Origin: Azonexaceae bacterium
GTDB lineage: Bacteria; Pseudomonadota; Gammaproteobacteria; Burkholderiales; Rhodocyclaceae
DNA: 64,000 nt
Direction: 5' to 3'
Assembly: GCA_013335535.1 (NCBI GenBank)
Contig: JAAXVL010000001.1
Span: 637,764 to 701,763, forward strand
In this document: positions 20,899 through 29,583 of the stretch, piece after piece
Numbering within the stretch: the stretch's first letter is position 1
Layout: the number at the start of each line of letters is the position of its first letter
The notes under the pieces: generated by a model
What the model saw: only the letters and a program-made list of their open reading frames with translations
Databases searched by the model: none
Told to the model about the DNA's origin: nothing
Position numbers and translations under genes: made by a program

Positions 20899-22278
20899 TT
20901 ACGCCGCCGGCCGCAACTTATGCCGCCACCCCGGAAACAGCTGATCCGCATCCTGCGGAAACGATTCAAACGCCCGAGCAAACTCGTAATGATCCCGCGC
21001 CCATTCCACCGGATCCGCCCCGGCTTTCCAGCAATCGTAAGCCTGCCGCAGCGAGCGCGCCCCGGCTGCCGGCGAGTCAATGTGGCCATAAGCCCCACCG
21101 CCAGCCGTGTTGATCACATTTCCGTGCCCCAGATTCTCAAAGAATCCCGGCAGGCGCAGGGCGTTCATGCCACCGGAGATGATCGGCGTCGTCGGCTTCA
21201 TGCCGTACCACTCCTGGTGGTAGACCGGACCCTGATAGCTGTCGCGCTCGATGATGTAGGCGCAGGCGCGGTCGTCCTTGTCGCCTTCCATCTTGCCGTA
21301 GCCCATGGTCCCGACGTGGATGCCGGAGGCGCCTTGCAGTCGGCTCATCTTGGCCAGCACGTAGGCCGTGTAGCCGCGCTTCGACGACGGCGAGGTGATG
21401 GCGCCGTGGCCGGCGCGGTGGTAGTGCAGGTACTGGTTCGGGTATTGCCGGCGGGCGGTGGTGATCATGCCCGGGCCGCCGACGTAGCCATCGACCAGAA
21501 AGGCCAGTTTGTCGGCATCCGGGCCGAAGGCTTCGAGGGCAAAGTCGGCGCGGGCACACATCTCGAAATGGTCGTCGGCGGTGATGTTCATCGAGAACAG
21601 CTTTGCTTCACCAGTTTCGTCCATGGCCCGCTTCATTGAATCATAGACCAGCGGGATGACCTTTTTTAGCGGCGCGAAAACCTGGTTGCCCTGCGGCTCG
21701 TCGTTCTTGATGAAGTCGCCGCCGAGCCAGAATTCGTAGGCGGCACGGGCGAAGGGTTCGGGGCGCAGGCCGAGTTTGGGCTTGATGATGGTGCCGGCGA
21801 TGTAGCCGCCATCCTTGACCGGCCGGCCGAGCATGCGCCAGAGGTCGGAAATGTCCTTGGCCGGGCCGTCGAACAGTTCGATGCCACGGCGTGGCACGTA
21901 GAAATCGACCATCTTGGCGTGTTCGATGTCGCCCATGCCCTGGTTGTTGCCGATGGTCAGGGTCAGGAAGGAGGCCATCATCATGCGGCCGTCGGTCATG
22001 TTGCGGTCGAAGAGGTCGAGCGGGTAGGCGATGCGCATGTCTTCGCTCGCCTCGTCGATGTGATAGACCAGTGCATCGACGCCCTTGGTGAATTCGTCGG
22101 TGGTGCTCACCTCGACGTTGGTGCCGGTCGAGGACTCGGCGGCGAAGTGGGCAGCCGCTTCGAGGTAGCGGTGGCCGGCCTTGGGTTTCATCTTGTAGGC
22201 GCAGAGGATGTGCTTGCCCCCGGCGATCAGTTCGGCTTCGGTCAGGCTGAGGTCGGCGTAGCGGTTTGACTGGTCCAT
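20899..22278 (-). CDS. cbbM: ribulose-1,5-bisphosphate carboxylase, form II
   Basis: Form II RuBisCO (homodimer-based L2 type), which fixes CO2 onto ribulose-1,5-bisphosphate. 459 aa. All key residues fall at the Rhodospirillum rubrum positions: Lys166 in GTIIKPKLG, the carbamylated Lys191 with Asp193 and Glu194 in [10 protein letters not shown], His287, His321 and Ser368 in IISGGMN. No CbbS is present or needed. Ribosome site AGGAG precedes the ATG. The gene stands alone: no cbbQ/cbbO follows, and the rest of the cycle is 10 kb away at 32756-39842. CbbR control is likely. Form II enzymes suit high-CO2, low-O2 settings. Confidence 0.98.
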   Translation of the reverse strand: MDQSNRYADLSLTEAELIAGGKHILCAYKMKPKAGHRYLEAAAHFAAESSTGTNVEVSTTDEFTKGVDALVYHIDEASEDMRIAYPLDLFDRNMTDGRMMMASFLTLTIGNNQGMGDIEHAKMVDFYVPRRGIELFDGPAKDISDLWRMLGRPVKDGGYIAGTIIKPKLGLRPEPFARAAYEFWLGGDFIKNDEPQGNQVFAPLKKVIPLVYDSMKRAMDETGEAKLFSMNITADDHFEMCARADFALEAFGPDADKLAFLVDGYVGGPGMITTARRQYPNQYLHYHRAGHGAITSPSSKRGYTAYVLAKMSRLQGASGIHVGTMGYGKMEGDKDDRACAYIIERDSYQGPVYHQEWYGMKPTTPIISGGMNALRLPGFFENLGHGNVINTAGGGAYGHIDSPAAGARSLRQAYDCWKAGADPVEWARDHYEFARAFESFPQDADQLFPGWRHKLRPAA

Positions 22279-22373
22279 CGTCTTGTCTCCTGGTTTGTTC
22301 GTCGGGGAAAAGCTATGGACTGAATGCTAGGCGCGGCTATTGATAAATAATAGTCACGTGTTTTTATTGGATG

Positions 22374-22382
22374 GATAAGTGA
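22374..22382 (-). promoter_or_regulatory. possible CbbR half-site upstream of cbbM
   Basis: TCACTTATC on the minus strand, 96-104 bp before the cbbM start, in an AT-rich stretch. The same 9-mer lies upstream of cbbF (32706-32714). LysR-type sites are T-N11-A-like; the shared word is direct, the CbbR link is inferred. Confidence 0.35.
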
Positions 22383-22410
22383 TTGCTGAATAGTTGGCGT
22401 CCTCCCGGCG

Positions 22411-22446
22411 ATTCCGATTTTGGGCAATAAACCCCGTTGACCGTGG
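22411..22446 (-). repeat. dispersed 36-bp repeat, copy upstream of cbbM
   Basis: Reverse copy; on the minus strand CCACGGTCAACGGGG, TTTATTGCCCA, AAATCGGAAT. Degenerate in the second half of the core. It lies between the divergent cbbM and J-domain genes. Confidence 0.7.
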
Positions 22447-22541
22447 CAGGTTCAAGGATGTCGGGAGGCGGTGCGGAGTGGCGTAAAATGGTGGGCTGAC
22501 CTAGGCGCCAAGGTGCCGGCCCGACCACTGACAAAGGGACT

Positions 22542-22820
22542 ATGAAAGACTATTACGGATTGCTCGGCGTCTCGCCCGATACGACCACCGAGCTGATCAA
22601 GACGGCCTACCGCAAGAAGGCGGCGCAGTTTCACCCTGACCGCAACCCGGCGCCCGACGCGGCCGCCAAGTTCCGCGAGGTGCAGGAGGCTTACGAAGTG
22701 CTGGCGGATGTTGATCGCCGCAAGGTTTATGACGAAACCCGACGTTCCAGCCTGATCGACGATCCCCTGGCCGTAGCCCGCGAAATCTGGTCCAGCCATT
22801 TAGGAAAAATGCAGCAGTGA
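22542..22820 (+). CDS. minimal J-domain protein
   Basis: 92-aa protein that is almost only a J domain: [12 protein letters not shown] at the start, [16 protein letters not shown] with the HPD tripeptide at residues 31-33, then [22 protein letters not shown]. It has no Gly/Phe-rich linker, zinc finger or client-binding domain of full DnaJ, so it is a class C J-protein expected to stimulate DnaK ATPase for a specific client. Ribosome site AAAGGGA. It overlaps the next gene by 4 bp (GTGA), which makes the acidic protein encoded next its likeliest partner. The cluster is divergent from cbbM. Confidence 0.9.
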   Translation: MKDYYGLLGVSPDTTTELIKTAYRKKAAQFHPDRNPAPDAAAKFREVQEAYEVLADVDRRKVYDETRRSSLIDDPLAVAREIWSSHLGKMQQ

Positions 22821-23368
22821 AAAAATCTTATTACTTTGCCGAACTGTCTTCGTCCTACGACGCCGAAATCCAGGACCTGCTCAACGATTCAGAGGGCAAA
22901 TCGGCGCTGAAACACCGGCTCAAGGAAAAGCGTCAGGAGCTGACATCCATCCTGCCGATGATCGAATTCGCCCCGGAGATGGTCGTGCCGGTGTTCTATG
23001 ACGCGTTTTCCTTCGCCAATCCGAAGGCGATGGCGGCGGTGGTCGACTGTGAGCCGGATGACGGCGATTTCCCCGCCTGGGATCATGTTTCGCCGCTCGT
23101 TACGGTAGCCGAGTGGGCCGCCCCGTATCTCGCCGCCGTGCTGGCCGAGCGTGCTGGCGAGGAATTCATGGTGACGGCCGCCAGCCTGGAATTCATCCGC
23201 CAATTCGACCACAGCGCACCGCCGGCTGCGGCCGAAGATGACGAGGATGCGGACCGCGAGCGCAGCGATGACGATGACGGTCGCGACGATGATGATGGCG
23301 AGCGCGACCTGGCCGAGGCCGGCGATGACTGGCTGGGCGAACAGGGCTTCGATTCGCTCAGGTCCTGA
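22817..23368 (+). CDS. unassigned protein with acidic C-terminal tail
   Basis: 183 aa from a GTG start that overlaps the stop of the J-protein gene. Residues 1-135 look globular and mostly helical ([53 protein letters not shown]). Residues about 140-175 are strongly acidic low complexity ([20 protein letters not shown]). No catalytic motif, signal peptide or membrane segment. I do not recognise a family. Translational coupling to the J-protein suggests a chaperone-linked role. Such acidic tails can act as binding or solubility segments. Confidence 0.75.
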   Translation: MKKSYYFAELSSSYDAEIQDLLNDSEGKSALKHRLKEKRQELTSILPMIEFAPEMVVPVFYDAFSFANPKAMAAVVDCEPDDGDFPAWDHVSPLVTVAEWAAPYLAAVLAERAGEEFMVTAASLEFIRQFDHSAPPAAAEDDEDADRERSDDDDGRDDDDGERDLAEAGDDWLGEQGFDSLRS

Positions 23369-23411
23369 TTCCGGGGCCGCAAAAAATACGATCTATTTGA
23401 TAAGGCAAGAC

Positions 23412-24173
23412 ATGACGCATCCCGTTGTACTCAAGACATCCCAGCTCATCCTGGCCGGCGACCTCAAGGGCGCCGAAACGGCGCTGGCCAACATTGCCGA
23501 CAGCGAGGGCGACGACGCCCTGGTCGAGGTCATGAACGATATCGCGCCGAAGGATTTGCTCGCCGTCATGCGCGGCTTTGATGGCTCCAAGCAGTCGGTC
23601 GTCAACATGCTCGTCACGCCCGAGCAGTTCGCCCGCGCCGTCATCCTTGAAACGCGCTACCGCGACCAGACTCACGCCGCCCTGCACGGCATGATGAACG
23701 CTGTGCTCTACCGCGATGAAGAGATGGCCGCCGAGTACCTTGAGGCGATCGGCGAGATCGAGGGCGGTTACGAAGTGCTGGCCAATTATTTCGCCGAACG
23801 CGACGACGAGTTCCTCGCTTTCGCCATCTCCGGCGTCTTCTCCGAGGACTTTGACGCCGAGCACGGTCATGAATCGAAGTCGATCTCGTGGCTCAACGAA
23901 AAGATCGAGGAGCTTGACGAAGCCCTGCATGAAGGCAATTCCATCGCCGGTTCGCGCCCCAAGGTGCCGCGTTCGCAAATCGCCGACCACGACTGGCAGG
24001 AAACCGCCTGGGTGCTGCGCTACGAGCTGTCGGACATTTTCGAGCAGATCGTCATCACCCTGCGCGACCGTTTGGCGCACCGCGTCGAAGTGCTCGAGGA
24101 AGGCGAAGCCGAGGACAGCAAGCCAAAATCCACCCCAGCGGCGGCAGTGGATGACGAGGAATCGGCGCTCTAA
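23412..24173 (+). CDS. unassigned helical protein of the J-domain cluster
   Basis: 253 aa from the ATG at 23412; a longer frame to 23238 only reads the acidic tail of the previous gene in another frame. The sequence looks soluble and mainly helical, acidic overall, with repeated short helices (QLILAGDLKGAETALANIADSEG, VILETRYRDQTHAALHGMMN) and a charged C-terminal tail. There is no signal peptide, membrane segment or recognisable active site. It lies 43 bp after the acidic protein and about 11 bp before the next start, so it belongs to the same transcript. Function unknown. Confidence 0.75.
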   Translation: MTHPVVLKTSQLILAGDLKGAETALANIADSEGDDALVEVMNDIAPKDLLAVMRGFDGSKQSVVNMLVTPEQFARAVILETRYRDQTHAALHGMMNAVLYRDEEMAAEYLEAIGEIEGGYEVLANYFAERDDEFLAFAISGVFSEDFDAEHGHESKSISWLNEKIEELDEALHEGNSIAGSRPKVPRSQIADHDWQETAWVLRYELSDIFEQIVITLRDRLAHRVEVLEEGEAEDSKPKSTPAAAVDDEESAL

Positions 24174-24184
24174 GGATGTCGGCA

Positions 24185-25423
24185 ATGAACAAATCCATTG
24201 CGGTCGTCGATGATCGCCCATTTTTCGAGAAAGCCGTTCGCTTCGGGCTCGAGCACGGCATCCTGACGCGCGAAAGCATGGCCCGCATCGAAGCCGATGC
24301 GCCCAAGGGCATCGTCCAGATTGCCGACCATTTCGGCACCGCCTATCTGCGCACCGATCTGGAAAGCGCCGTGACGCGCATGGCCAACCTGATCAGCCTC
24401 TATCTCGAAGACTTCTCGAACGGTGACCTGCGCGCCGCCGCAATGTCCTTGCGCGACAACACGCTGCTCTCCCATTCGCGCGGCGGCTCCGAGATGCTCA
24501 AGCGCCTGCACGCGATGCCCGGCGAAACCAGCCTGCACGCGCGCAAAGTGGATGCGCAGGGGCAGAAAATATTCGTCAATGAGCGCAGCTTTGCCTTCCC
24601 GCTCAGCGTCGCCAGCTATCGGGCGCAGGTGGCGCAGTGCCAGGCCAACCAGATGCGCATCGACTTCGCCCGCTGGCTGGCGCGGCAATTGAACACCAGG
24701 CCGGAAGAATGCGAAGACTACAGCGCCGAGGAAGTCATCCGCTCGGCCATGCTGCTCCTCTACGTCGGCGCCAAAACGCTGGAGATGCCCTCGAAGCGCG
24801 AGTTCGTCAAACTGATCGAGGCGCTGCGCAAGAAGACCTTCAAGCACAAGCCGGCCACCGTCGATGCCTTCCTGCGCGAAGCCCCGCACGCCTTCCAGGA
24901 AATGACCCGGCAAGCCATGCAGGACTTCATCGATGAGGCCCTGCCGCGCCTCAAGTCGCCGGAAAAATCACCCGACGAAATCCTCCACGCCGAAGCCCAG
25001 GGCGCCTTCTTCGTCCGCGATTTGCCGGAAGAAGACGTCGTCGCCTACGACCGGCTCGTCGCCAAGGAATGGGTGCGCATCACCAAGGGCAACGCCGACG
25101 ACCCGGCCGTGCTGGCGACCATCTTTCTCAACGTCGCCACCGGCCACCCGCCGAAGGCTGCCGCCCTGCTCAAGGAGGCGAAAAGCATCATCGCCGCCTT
25201 CCGCACCCAGGGTTTCGACAGCAAGGCGGTGCTCGCCTTCATCGACGAGCACGCCCCATTCGAGCAGCGCGAAGACCTCAAGCTGATGTGGTCGCAGGAT
25301 TTGCAGCCCGATGCTGAAATCCATCTCGCCGACAACGATCCGCAAATGCCGGACAGCCACATGGACCGCGCCTTGCAGTATTTCCGCCAGAACTGCGTGG
25401 CGAACTGGAAGGGCAGCCGCTAG
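24185..25423 (+). CDS. unassigned 412-aa protein of the J-domain cluster
   Basis: 412 aa from the ATG at 24185, which has AAGG nine bases upstream; the ATG at 24176 in the same frame sits too close to that site. Soluble, mainly helical, no signal peptide. Features: SLRDNTLLSHSRGGSEMLKRL near 85-105, a central RIDFARWLARQLNTRPEEC, and a Glu/Lys-rich C-terminal half with EEDVVAYDRLVAKEWVRI. I do not recognise a family. It ends the four-gene J-domain cluster; a repeat copy begins 8 bp after the stop. A structure prediction would be the best next clue. Confidence 0.75.
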   Translation: MNKSIAVVDDRPFFEKAVRFGLEHGILTRESMARIEADAPKGIVQIADHFGTAYLRTDLESAVTRMANLISLYLEDFSNGDLRAAAMSLRDNTLLSHSRGGSEMLKRLHAMPGETSLHARKVDAQGQKIFVNERSFAFPLSVASYRAQVAQCQANQMRIDFARWLARQLNTRPEECEDYSAEEVIRSAMLLLYVGAKTLEMPSKREFVKLIEALRKKTFKHKPATVDAFLREAPHAFQEMTRQAMQDFIDEALPRLKSPEKSPDEILHAEAQGAFFVRDLPEEDVVAYDRLVAKEWVRITKGNADDPAVLATIFLNVATGHPPKAAALLKEAKSIIAAFRTQGFDSKAVLAFIDEHAPFEQREDLKLMWSQDLQPDAEIHLADNDPQMPDSHMDRALQYFRQNCVANWKGSR

Positions 25424-25431
25424 GGGGATTG

Positions 25432-25467
25432 CCACGGTCAACCGGAAATAACGGGCAAAAATGAAAT
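25432..25467 (+). repeat. dispersed 36-bp repeat, copy 3' of the J-domain cluster
   Basis: Forward copy: CCACGGTCAACCGG, AAATAACGGGC, AAAAATGAAAT. Starts 8 bp after a stop codon. Confidence 0.9.
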
Positions 25468-25540
25468 GGATTGGCGAGCGCCAAAAAACCCGTCGCACTT
25501 GCCATCCGGCTGACGCACAAACTCCTTAAAATACGCAGCC

Positions 25541-26068
25541 ATGAAATCACCGCTCATCTCGTTGTGCCGTTCGCTCGTGCTGGCCGTCCTCGCCAGCCTG
25601 AGCCTGAGCGCCTGCATAGCGACCAAAGCGCCGCGCTCCTACCAGTCCGAGGCCTTCTCCAGCGAAACGCCATTCCAGTACTACAGCAACCGGGATGCCG
25701 AAGCCGCCTGCGAAATCGGCAAGCGCGCCCTGCTCAGCCAGGGCTACCAGATCGAAGACGAAAAACCACAGAGCGTGCGCGGCGAGAAGTTTTTCCGGCC
25801 GCGGCCCGACGAGGCAAACCGGCTCAGCATCACCCTCGTCTGCCTGCCGAGCAGCCTGGGGTCGGTCATTTACGCCAGCGCCCTGGAAACCCAGTTCGAG
25901 ATGAAAGCCAAGGGCACCAGCGCCGGCGTCAGCGTTTCAGCGCTCGGCTCGGTGTCCCTGCCATGGGCCATCGACAAGGACACCCTGGTCAAGGTCGGCG
26001 AGGAAACCGTGATCGCCCACGATTTCTACCAGCGGCTGTTCGAGCTGATCAAGTCGCTCGACAACTAG
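25541..26068 (+). CDS. DUF2242-type lipoprotein
   Basis: 175-aa predicted lipoprotein. A signal peptide with lipobox LSLSAC puts the lipidated Cys at about residue 25, followed by ATKAPRSYQSEAFSS. The rest has no membrane segment. The pattern EAACEIGKRALLSQGYQIE with SVRGEKFFRPRPDE resembles DUF2242, a family without known function. It is probably outer-membrane anchored and facing the periplasm, since there is no Asp after the Cys. It is separated from the J-domain cluster by a repeat copy and converges on the TRIC-type gene. Confidence 0.75.
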   Translation: MKSPLISLCRSLVLAVLASLSLSACIATKAPRSYQSEAFSSETPFQYYSNRDAEAACEIGKRALLSQGYQIEDEKPQSVRGEKFFRPRPDEANRLSITLVCLPSSLGSVIYASALETQFEMKAKGTSAGVSVSALGSVSLPWAIDKDTLVKVGEETVIAHDFYQRLFELIKSLDN

Positions 26069-26073
26069 CCCGT

Positions 26074-26688
26074 CTATTTCCGCTCCGAATACGTCGGCAG
26101 GCGGATGGCGAAAACGACGCCGATCAAGCGCAGGGTGAGCACGACAGCCATGCCGCTCCAGGCGGCGATGACCGGCGACACGCCAAGCGCCTGCAGGCCG
26201 ATCAGCGTCAGCGCCCCGCCCCAGGCGGCTGAGGCGTAGGGTTCGCCGGGCACGAAGATAAGCGGTACTTCGTTGCACAGCACGTCGCGCAGCACGCCGC
26301 CGACGACGCCGGTTGTCACGCCGAGCAGGCTGGCGACCAGCCAGGGCGCGTTGAGATCGAGCGCAATCTGGGTGCCGGTGATGGCAAACAGCGCCAGCCC
26401 GATGGCATCGGGAATCAGGAACAGGCGTTGTGGCAACTTGAGCCCGCGCACCACGAAGAAAACGAGCACCGTGGTGGCAAAAGCGACGAGCAGGTAAGTC
26501 TGGTTGCTGATCCAGAATACCGGGCGGTCGAGCAGCACGTCGCGCACCGTGCCGCCACCGAGCGCCGTCGCCATGCCGACCATGGCCACGCCGACCAGAT
26601 CCATGCGCTTGCGCCCGGCATCGAGCACGCCGGTCACGGCGCTGACGGCAACGGCGGCAAGGCCTATCCAGTAAAGCAGGTTTTCCAT
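26074..26688 (-). CDS. TRIC/UPF0126 family membrane protein (YicG-like)
   Basis: 204-aa polytopic protein built of two repeats of about three helices each, with GGGTVRDVLLDRPVFWI in the first and GGVLRDVLCNEVPLIF in the second; this GG-RD pattern is the hallmark of the prokaryotic TRIC-type cation channel family. Seven hydrophobic segments in all. Start set at the ATG at 26686-26688, which gives the family N-terminus; the upstream extension is not hydrophobic and lacks a ribosome site. Family members conduct monovalent cations; the physiological role here is unknown. Convergent with the lipoprotein gene, 5 bp apart. Confidence 0.85.
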   Translation of the reverse strand: MENLLYWIGLAAVAVSAVTGVLDAGRKRMDLVGVAMVGMATALGGGTVRDVLLDRPVFWISNQTYLLVAFATTVLVFFVVRGLKLPQRLFLIPDAIGLALFAITGTQIALDLNAPWLVASLLGVTTGVVGGVLRDVLCNEVPLIFVPGEPYASAAWGGALTLIGLQALGVSPVIAAWSGMAVVLTLRLIGVVFAIRLPTYSERK

Positions 26689-26847
26689 GATCGAATGAAA
26701 TGAAGCGGTAGCGCGAAGTGTAGCGGTTTGCGGCGGGCCGGGCATGGGCCGCAGGGAAATCGATAACTGTTACAGTCAGCGCCAGGCGCTCGGGTTATAA
26801 CTGCCTGTCATCGCTGCTGGCCTTCTCCGCATTTTCCTCAAGCGCCC

Positions 26848-27735
26848 ATGTCCCTCATCTCCAAAACCGATCAGCAACTGATCTTCCATCCCATCGACTT
26901 CACCCTGGCCGTGCTGCGCAACTTCAGCAAAAACCAGGGCTTGTTGCTGGCTGGCGCCGTCGCGTACTACGCGCTGCTCTCGCTGCTGCCGATGATCATT
27001 TTGCTCGTCCTCGGCCTCTCGCACTGGGTCGATCAGGCCGAACTGCTTGCCACCCTGCAGCGCTATCTCGAATGGCTGGTGCCCAGCCAGGCCGCCGCCG
27101 TGCTCGCCGATGTGTCGGGCTTCATCAACCACGGCGTCTCGATAGGCGTCGTCCTGCTCGGCACCCTGGTGTTCTTCAGCTCGCTGACCTTCTCCATCCT
27201 GCAAAAGGCCATGGCGCAAATCTTCGCCCATCGCCATGCCACGGTGAAACGTCATGCCGTCGTCGCCGCGCTCCTGCCCTACAGCCTGCTCCTGCTCGCC
27301 GGTGTTGCCCTGTTTGCCATCACCGTGCTGTCGGTCACCATCCAGAGCCTGTCGCAGGAAAGCATCACCCTCTTCGGTGCCGAATGGTCGTTGCGCCGCC
27401 TCTCCGGCCCGGCCTTCTACGGCATGGGGCTGGCCGGCGAAATCCTGATCCTGACCCTTTTTTATACCGTGCTGCCCATCGGCCGCACCCGCATCCGCCA
27501 CGCCCTGCTCGGTGCGGCCGTCATCACCGTGATCTGGGAAGTCGTCCGTCACGTGCTCGTCTGGTACTTCGCCACGCTGTCGAGCGCCAGCGTCGTCTAC
27601 GGCTCGCTGACCACCGCCGTCGTCGTCCTGTTCAGCATCGAACTGGCCGCGACCTTGCTGCTCCTCGGCGCGCAGGTGATTTCGGAATACGAGCAACTCG
27701 AATGCCGGTTGGGCGGCGCTGATCGAAGCGGCTGA
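26848..27735 (+). CDS. YihY/UPF0761 (BrkB-like) membrane protein
   Basis: 295-aa polytopic membrane protein of the YihY/BrkB family, often mislabelled ribonuclease BN. About six helices. Family features: LLAGAVAYYALLSLLPMIILLV (residues 32-53), TLVFFSSLTFSILQKAMAQIF, and YFATLSSASVVYGSLTTAVVVLF. No nuclease motif is present, so tRNA processing should not be assumed. The function is unsettled, with transport suggested. It stands alone on the plus strand, divergent from the TRIC-type gene; a repeat copy begins 7 bp after its stop. Confidence 0.88.
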   Translation: MSLISKTDQQLIFHPIDFTLAVLRNFSKNQGLLLAGAVAYYALLSLLPMIILLVLGLSHWVDQAELLATLQRYLEWLVPSQAAAVLADVSGFINHGVSIGVVLLGTLVFFSSLTFSILQKAMAQIFAHRHATVKRHAVVAALLPYSLLLLAGVALFAITVLSVTIQSLSQESITLFGAEWSLRRLSGPAFYGMGLAGEILILTLFYTVLPIGRTRIRHALLGAAVITVIWEVVRHVLVWYFATLSSASVVYGSLTTAVVVLFSIELAATLLLLGAQVISEYEQLECRLGGADRSG

Positions 27736-27742
27736 GCTCCTC

Positions 27743-27778
27743 CCACGGTCAACCGGAAAAAACGGCCAAATTTGAAAT
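27743..27778 (+). repeat. dispersed 36-bp repeat, copy 3' of the YihY-type gene
   Basis: Forward copy, close to consensus: CCACGGTCAACCGG, AAAAAACGGCC, AAATTTGAAAT. Starts 7 bp after a stop codon. Confidence 0.93.
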
Positions 27779-27915
27779 TTCCCCGCATCGTTCCAGTCGC
27801 TTCTCTTCGGGATAGCGTTCGGCTTTTCCGTCAAATGATGAACTTTCGATAATCGGGCGCGTCGCACTCTCGTCGTCAGGCTTCATCTGGCCGACGATCC
27901 GCGAAGGAGATTGCG

Positions 27916-28713
27916 ATGCTCGAGGCGTTGAAGAATTTTTGCGTCGAAATGTTGCGGCTGGCTGGATACCCTGAACTGGCGGACTGGCTTAACGATGCCG
28001 GCAGGAAAGCCGTCAAGGTCGTCGCCAGGGTGGTCGCGCGTAGCGTCGGTCTGAAAGGCAGGATCGATGACGAGGCAGCGAGGGAAATAGAAGCGATCAG
28101 GAACAGGGCGCCGGCCGGGCAAGGCGCCGGGGCGGTCGAGCGTGACGAGGACGATTCGATAGCCGGCCTGTATCTGCTCATCCTCAATAACATTGTCGCG
28201 GCTGGGCAAGCCTACCCGAGTCTGGCGCTCGACGGTTTTCTGCATGGCGACGACTGCGCCTCGTTATGGACGTTCGACAGGGGCGTTAGAAACCTTGAGT
28301 TGGCCCTCAGCATTGATCCGTTCAGCGGCAAGCCCTATATCGCGCTGCAAAATTCCGGGGTGGAAATTCATCTTCTTGAAAAGATCGGAGGGGAAGCGCT
28401 TATCGCGCTGAACACGCAGATCGGCAATAACCCGGATGTGCCACAAGCGGCATTGGCAACGACCGGCCGCCCGCGCGTCGTGGCCATCTACGAACATCAC
28501 CTTGAAGTTGTCGTCTCGCAAGCTGTCGCGGCGCCGACCAAGCGCGACCCGGAACGAAAGAAGCTGCTCGAAACGAAATCGGAGATCGTCATCCCCGGTA
28601 CGCATGAGGGTATTCAGGCGCTCATGAATTCATTGGCGCCGGCCTTGCTTGCCCGAGCCAGCAGTGCGGAGCGCCTGAAGGGCCTGGTCAAGGGCTCGGG
28701 CTGGAAATCCTGA
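27916..28713 (+). CDS. unassigned soluble protein
   Basis: 265 aa from an ATG with AAGGAGA upstream. No signal peptide or membrane segment. The N-terminal 50 residues look like amphipathic helices with a basic patch (RKAVKVVARVVARSVGLKGR), followed by a linker (NRAPAGQGAGAVERDEDD). A mixed alpha/beta body comes next, then a helical C-terminus (GIQALMNSLAPALLARASSAERLKGL). No catalytic motif that I can recognise. The gene stands alone between a repeat copy and the convergent acpH-like gene, with no visible partner. Codon use looks like the neighbourhood. Confidence 0.7.
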   Translation: MLEALKNFCVEMLRLAGYPELADWLNDAGRKAVKVVARVVARSVGLKGRIDDEAAREIEAIRNRAPAGQGAGAVERDEDDSIAGLYLLILNNIVAAGQAYPSLALDGFLHGDDCASLWTFDRGVRNLELALSIDPFSGKPYIALQNSGVEIHLLEKIGGEALIALNTQIGNNPDVPQAALATTGRPRVVAIYEHHLEVVVSQAVAAPTKRDPERKKLLETKSEIVIPGTHEGIQALMNSLAPALLARASSAERLKGLVKGSGWKS

Positions 28714-28780
28714 CCAATTCATGCGCCGCAATCCGGCGTCAATGCCCCGGTTCTGCGGTCAGCGGTGGTTTTTGCAGAAA

Positions 28781-29374
28781 TTAGCGACCTGAAGGCGGGC
28801 GCAATCGACACCAGTCGCTCACGAAGGCTTGGGCGTCGCCATACCAGTCGGCGAAGTCCTCGGCGAATGACTGGGGATCGACGGTGAATTCATCCATGCC
28901 GCCGGCCAGCGGGTTGGGTTGCCGGGCGCGCTGGCTCATGCGTTGCAGCACGTCGCGCATACCGTCGATGGCGGCATAGCTGGCCAGCCAGTCTTCCTCG
29001 GCCATCAGTGACATGGCCGGGGCAACATGGGCGGGCAGATCAGTGGCGCGGGTTGCGATGTGCCGATAGATGCCGGCGCAGTAGTCGGCCAGGTGGGGCG
29101 GACCAGGCCAGTCGCGGGCGAGAAGGTGGTCGTAGAAGATGTCGATGAGCACGCCGGCGTAGCGTCGGCGGGCTGGCGATATGCGCTGGCGGCTGCGCTG
29201 GAAGGCCGGGTGGCTTTCAGCGTGGCTGTCGATTGCCCGATGGAGCGCGACGCCGCGCGCCAGGTCGGGCGGCAGTGCGGCGGGGAGCGGGCCCTTGATC
29301 CAGTCGCCGATGACCCCGCCGACGATCAGCGCCGGATCCTGCTCGGCCAGTACGGCATGCGCGAGAAAATTCAT
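28781..29374 (-). CDS. acpH: acyl carrier protein phosphodiesterase family (AcpH)
   Basis: 197 aa. Family member of AcpH, which removes the 4'-phosphopantetheine arm from acyl carrier protein, using a fold related to HD phosphatases. The N-terminal MNFLAHAVLAEQDPALIVGGVIGDWIKG, with HRAIDSHAESHPAF and IDIFYDHLLARDW, supplies the metal-binding His/Asp set expected of the family (His6, Asp24, His and Asp in HRAID, Asp-His in YDHLL). It is monocistronic on the minus strand, converging on the unassigned gene. ACP turnover is the likely role; physiological need for the enzyme is unclear even in E. coli. Confidence 0.85.
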   Translation of the reverse strand: MNFLAHAVLAEQDPALIVGGVIGDWIKGPLPAALPPDLARGVALHRAIDSHAESHPAFQRSRQRISPARRRYAGVLIDIFYDHLLARDWPGPPHLADYCAGIYRHIATRATDLPAHVAPAMSLMAEEDWLASYAAIDGMRDVLQRMSQRARQPNPLAGGMDEFTVDPQSFAEDFADWYGDAQAFVSDWCRLRPPSGR

Positions 29375-29510
29375 CAGCCAGTCGTTTTCAGATTAATACC
29401 GGGTGGGCGGCCGTGGCCGGATGCGATAAAAGCAGGCGTGCTCGATTTTCCGTGAATCGCTCCGGAGATTGGCTCGTGCATGGCAGGGTTTATTGTGGAA
29501 AAGCCGACTT

Positions 29511-29546
29511 CCACGGTCAACCGGGAAAAACAGCCAAATTTGAAAT
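29511..29546 (+). repeat. dispersed 36-bp repeat, copy upstream of acpH
   Basis: Forward copy: CCACGGTCAACCGG, GAAAAACAGCC, AAATTTGAAAT. It lies in the gap between acpH and the small coiled-coil gene. Confidence 0.92.
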
Positions 29547-29583
29547 CAGTTCCCCAGCACCTGGCACCGGGTTTCCGGCCGGC

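Noticed and set aside
20176-21098. Short overlapping frames giving SFASPKES...RKGDP peptides
   Set aside because: They lie in both arms of the foldback element, in mirrored frames, and match a type of peptide I know as a frequent false call from repeats.
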